50,166 bases of DNA from JBBROS01 sp038229135 (GTDB taxonomy: Bacteria > Pseudomonadota > Alphaproteobacteria > Acetobacterales > Acetobacteraceae), in NCBI GenBank assembly GCA_038229135.1, contig JBBROS010000026.1, positions 1 to 50,166 on the forward strand, written 5' to 3'. The translations under genes and the position numbers were made by a program. Position 1 is the first letter of the stretch, and every line of letters starts with the position of its first letter. The notes under the pieces are model-generated. The model was not told where the DNA came from. It was given only the letters and a program-made list of their open reading frames with translations, and did not search any database. Of this stretch, positions 48,761-50,166 are shown one piece after another.

Positions 48761-50166
48761 TCAAGCTACGTCGGACCCACCCCGTGCACCGGAGCGCCGC
48801 ACCCGCTCGATGACGCGCATGAGGTGCGCCGTCTGGGCCGTTGCCGAGAAGGTCTGCATGAACGCGTCGCTCGGCTTCGACACGCGCGCCGGGGCCAGGA
48901 GGAAGGCGAGCAGCCCGTCGTCGAACGCCTCGATCGGCGCATGCAGGTCCAAGCAGGCGTGTTCCACGCCGGCCAATGTCAGCAGGTCCTGCGTCGAGGA
49001 TCCCGGCGCCGTCAACGCCAGGATCGGGCGGCCGGTCCGGATGTATTCGTAGCTCTTGCCCGGCACCTGGACGCCCCGGTTCGTGGCCGTCATGTCGAGC
49101 AGCAGCAGCCCGTTCGCGTCGCGCATCGCCGCATGGGCGTCGGCGAGCGGCAGGTTGCGGTTCACCACCTCGAGGCAGCCCAGCGCCAGGAGTGCCTGCA
49201 TCACCGGCGCCTCCAGGTCCAGGCATTGCGGGTCCGCCCGCCCGATCTGCCGCAGCACGAACGCATCGGGCTGCAGCCGGCCCTGCGCGATCAGCCGTGC
49301 GACCGAGAGCACGACCGGCAGCAGCGTGCGGTTGTCGTACATCGTCCCCACGTGGCTGAGCGCGTAGCGTGTCCGGGTCGGCGCCGGGCTGGGCGAAATG
49401 CCGTCGGACGGGTCGAAGCCGTTCCAGATCACGTCCACCTTGCCTGCGTGCTCCGGATAGCGCGCCTTCAGCTGCCGCCCGGCAGCCTCGGTGTTGGCGA
49501 TCACGGCGTCTGCATTCCCGATCACGATGCGCTCGAGCCGCGGGTCGATCAGGCTGGCCCGCTGCGACGTGCGAAACGGGTTGCCGAACAGCGGATCCCG
49601 GAAATCCGCGATCCACGGCACGCCATGCTTCTGCTTGAGTGCGAGGGCCACGAGGTGCGTGACGACCGGGGGATGCGTCGACAGCACGACGGCGCCGGGG
49701 CGGATCGCGTTCTGCGCCGCGTCGTAGGCACCGGGAAACCAGCCCAGGCGGTCGTCGTACGGCATGATCACCCGTTCGGCCCAGTGCAGCGCCCGCACGC
49801 GGGTGCGCTGCACCGGGTCGAGCGGGGCGACGGTGGCCTTCACGATGGCGAGGGGTGGCGGGGCTTGCAGCACCTCGATGCCATCCGGGTTGTCCCCCGG
49901 GCCGGCGCCGGCGATGGCTGAGGTGACGACCGTGACATCCGCGCCCAACCGCCGCAACCCACGCGCGAACCGTCCGGGCCGGGCGGCGCCGATCTCGTTC
50001 TGCGGCGGGTAGTAGTAGGCCAGCACGACCACGTGCGGCCCGGCCGCGGCAGGCGCGTCATCCGCAGCCGGAGCCGCGCGCTGCCGGGTGAACGCCCACA
50101 ACGCCACGCCGCCACCCACCACGAGCGCCCCCAGCCCCTCCTCGTCGGTGAGGAACAACCATGCCC
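48761..50166 (-). CDS. Glycosyltransferase family 4 protein, possibly membrane-anchored, 5-prime end at window edge
   Basis: The frame is open to the window edge; TTG 50158 is the only in-frame start candidate seen, so the N-terminus may lie outside. The first part (EEGLGALVVGGGVALWAFTR) looks like a membrane segment. A GT4 domain follows: VVVLAYYYPPQNEIGAARPG, STHPPVVTHLVAL, WIADFRDPLFGNPFR, VIWNGFDPSDG and KSYEYIRTGRPILAL. The last block replaces the usual E-x7-E pair, as in WbuB-like and related exopolysaccharide enzymes. The asparagine-synthase gene follows on the same strand. Confidence 0.85.
   Translation of the reverse strand, partial: AWLFLTDEEGLGALVVGGGVALWAFTRQRAAPAADDAPAAAGPHVVVLAYYYPPQNEIGAARPGRFARGLRRLGADVTVVTSAIAGAGPGDNPDGIEVLQAPPPLAIVKATVAPLDPVQRTRVRALHWAERVIMPYDDRLGWFPGAYDAAQNAIRPGAVVLSTHPPVVTHLVALALKQKHGVPWIADFRDPLFGNPFRTSQRASLIDPRLERIVIGNADAVIANTEAAGRQLKARYPEHAGKVDVIWNGFDPSDGISPSPAPTRTRYALSHVGTMYDNRTLLPVVLSVARLIAQGRLQPDAFVLRQIGRADPQCLDLEAPVMQALLALGCLEVVNRNLPLADAHAAMRDANGLLLLDMTATNRGVQVPGKSYEYIRTGRPILALTAPGSSTQDLLTLAGVEHACLDLHAPIEAFDDGLLAFLLAPARVSKPSDAFMQTFSATAQTAHLMRVIERVRRSGARGGSDVA

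Overview
The window is very GC-rich (roughly 70 %, estimated by eye) and almost fully coding. Its gene content points to an alphaproteobacterium, most likely of the Acetobacteraceae/Rhodospirillales type. The pointers are the D-amino-acid aminotransferase–hfq–hflX order, an imuA–imuB SOS mutagenesis pair behind a GTTC-N7-GTTC LexA box, and the mltB–rlpA–dacC–tmk–holB–metG–tatD–MBL–mazG block. I saw no tRNA, rRNA, CRISPR array, transposase or prophage module, and no gene-free stretch longer than 300 bases.

Layout. (1) 1–6690, plus strand: a tightly overlapping run. It starts with the C-terminal end of an unidentified protein that begins in a 15-bp coding repeat. It continues with a Gfo/Idh/MocA oxidoreductase, a zinc-ribbon metallo-beta-lactamase-fold protein, a YcaO protein, a TIM-barrel isomerase/epimerase, a GT4 glycosyltransferase and a PIG-L deacetylase. 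This is the best candidate for an undescribed pathway. (2) 6782–12472, plus: an OpgH/MdoH-like membrane glucosyltransferase, two paralogous exported beta-helix proteins and an exported GH42-like protein, which together look like a secreted or periplasmic glycan module. (3) 12492–14653: a flavin-type stress protein, a dispersed palindromic repeat, a DUF2945 protein, mtnA and a 48-codon small ORF. (4) 14780–18089, minus: imuB, imuA with its LexA box, and an alpha/beta hydrolase carrying a 15-bp coding repeat. (5) 18124–23477, plus: GT4, GT9, thrS, infC, DUF72. (6) 23764–31631, plus: OFA-type transporter, 3-hydroxyisobutyrate dehydrogenase-like protein, D-amino-acid aminotransferase, then hfq, hflX, an IMPase-family phosphatase, a polysaccharide-deacetylase-family protein and an NADP-dependent reductase. 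(7) 43600 down to 31644, minus: peptidoglycan genes (mltB-like, rlpA-like, dacC), tmk, holB, metG, tatD, an MBL hydrolase, mazG, then a nitrate/sulfonate-type ABC importer with a formamidase-like hydrolase. (8) 43794–46147, plus: an MmgE/PrpD protein, a DinB-like protein and a metQ remnant. (9) 50166 down to 46196, minus: a GT4 enzyme, an asparagine-synthase-type amidotransferase and an XRE regulator.

How the genes fit together. Most operons use 4-base stop/start overlaps (ATGA, GTGA, TTGA), so translational coupling is the rule. Two essential or conserved genes, hflX and tmk, have no ATG, GTG or TTG at the position homology requires. Both have an in-frame CTG there, and for hflX an AGGAGG lies six bases upstream. 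Glycan chemistry recurs throughout (four GT4/GT9 enzymes, an OpgH-like synthase, two deacetylase families, asparagine synthase), suggesting heavy investment in surface polysaccharide. All functional calls come from reading motifs and context; no database search was run.
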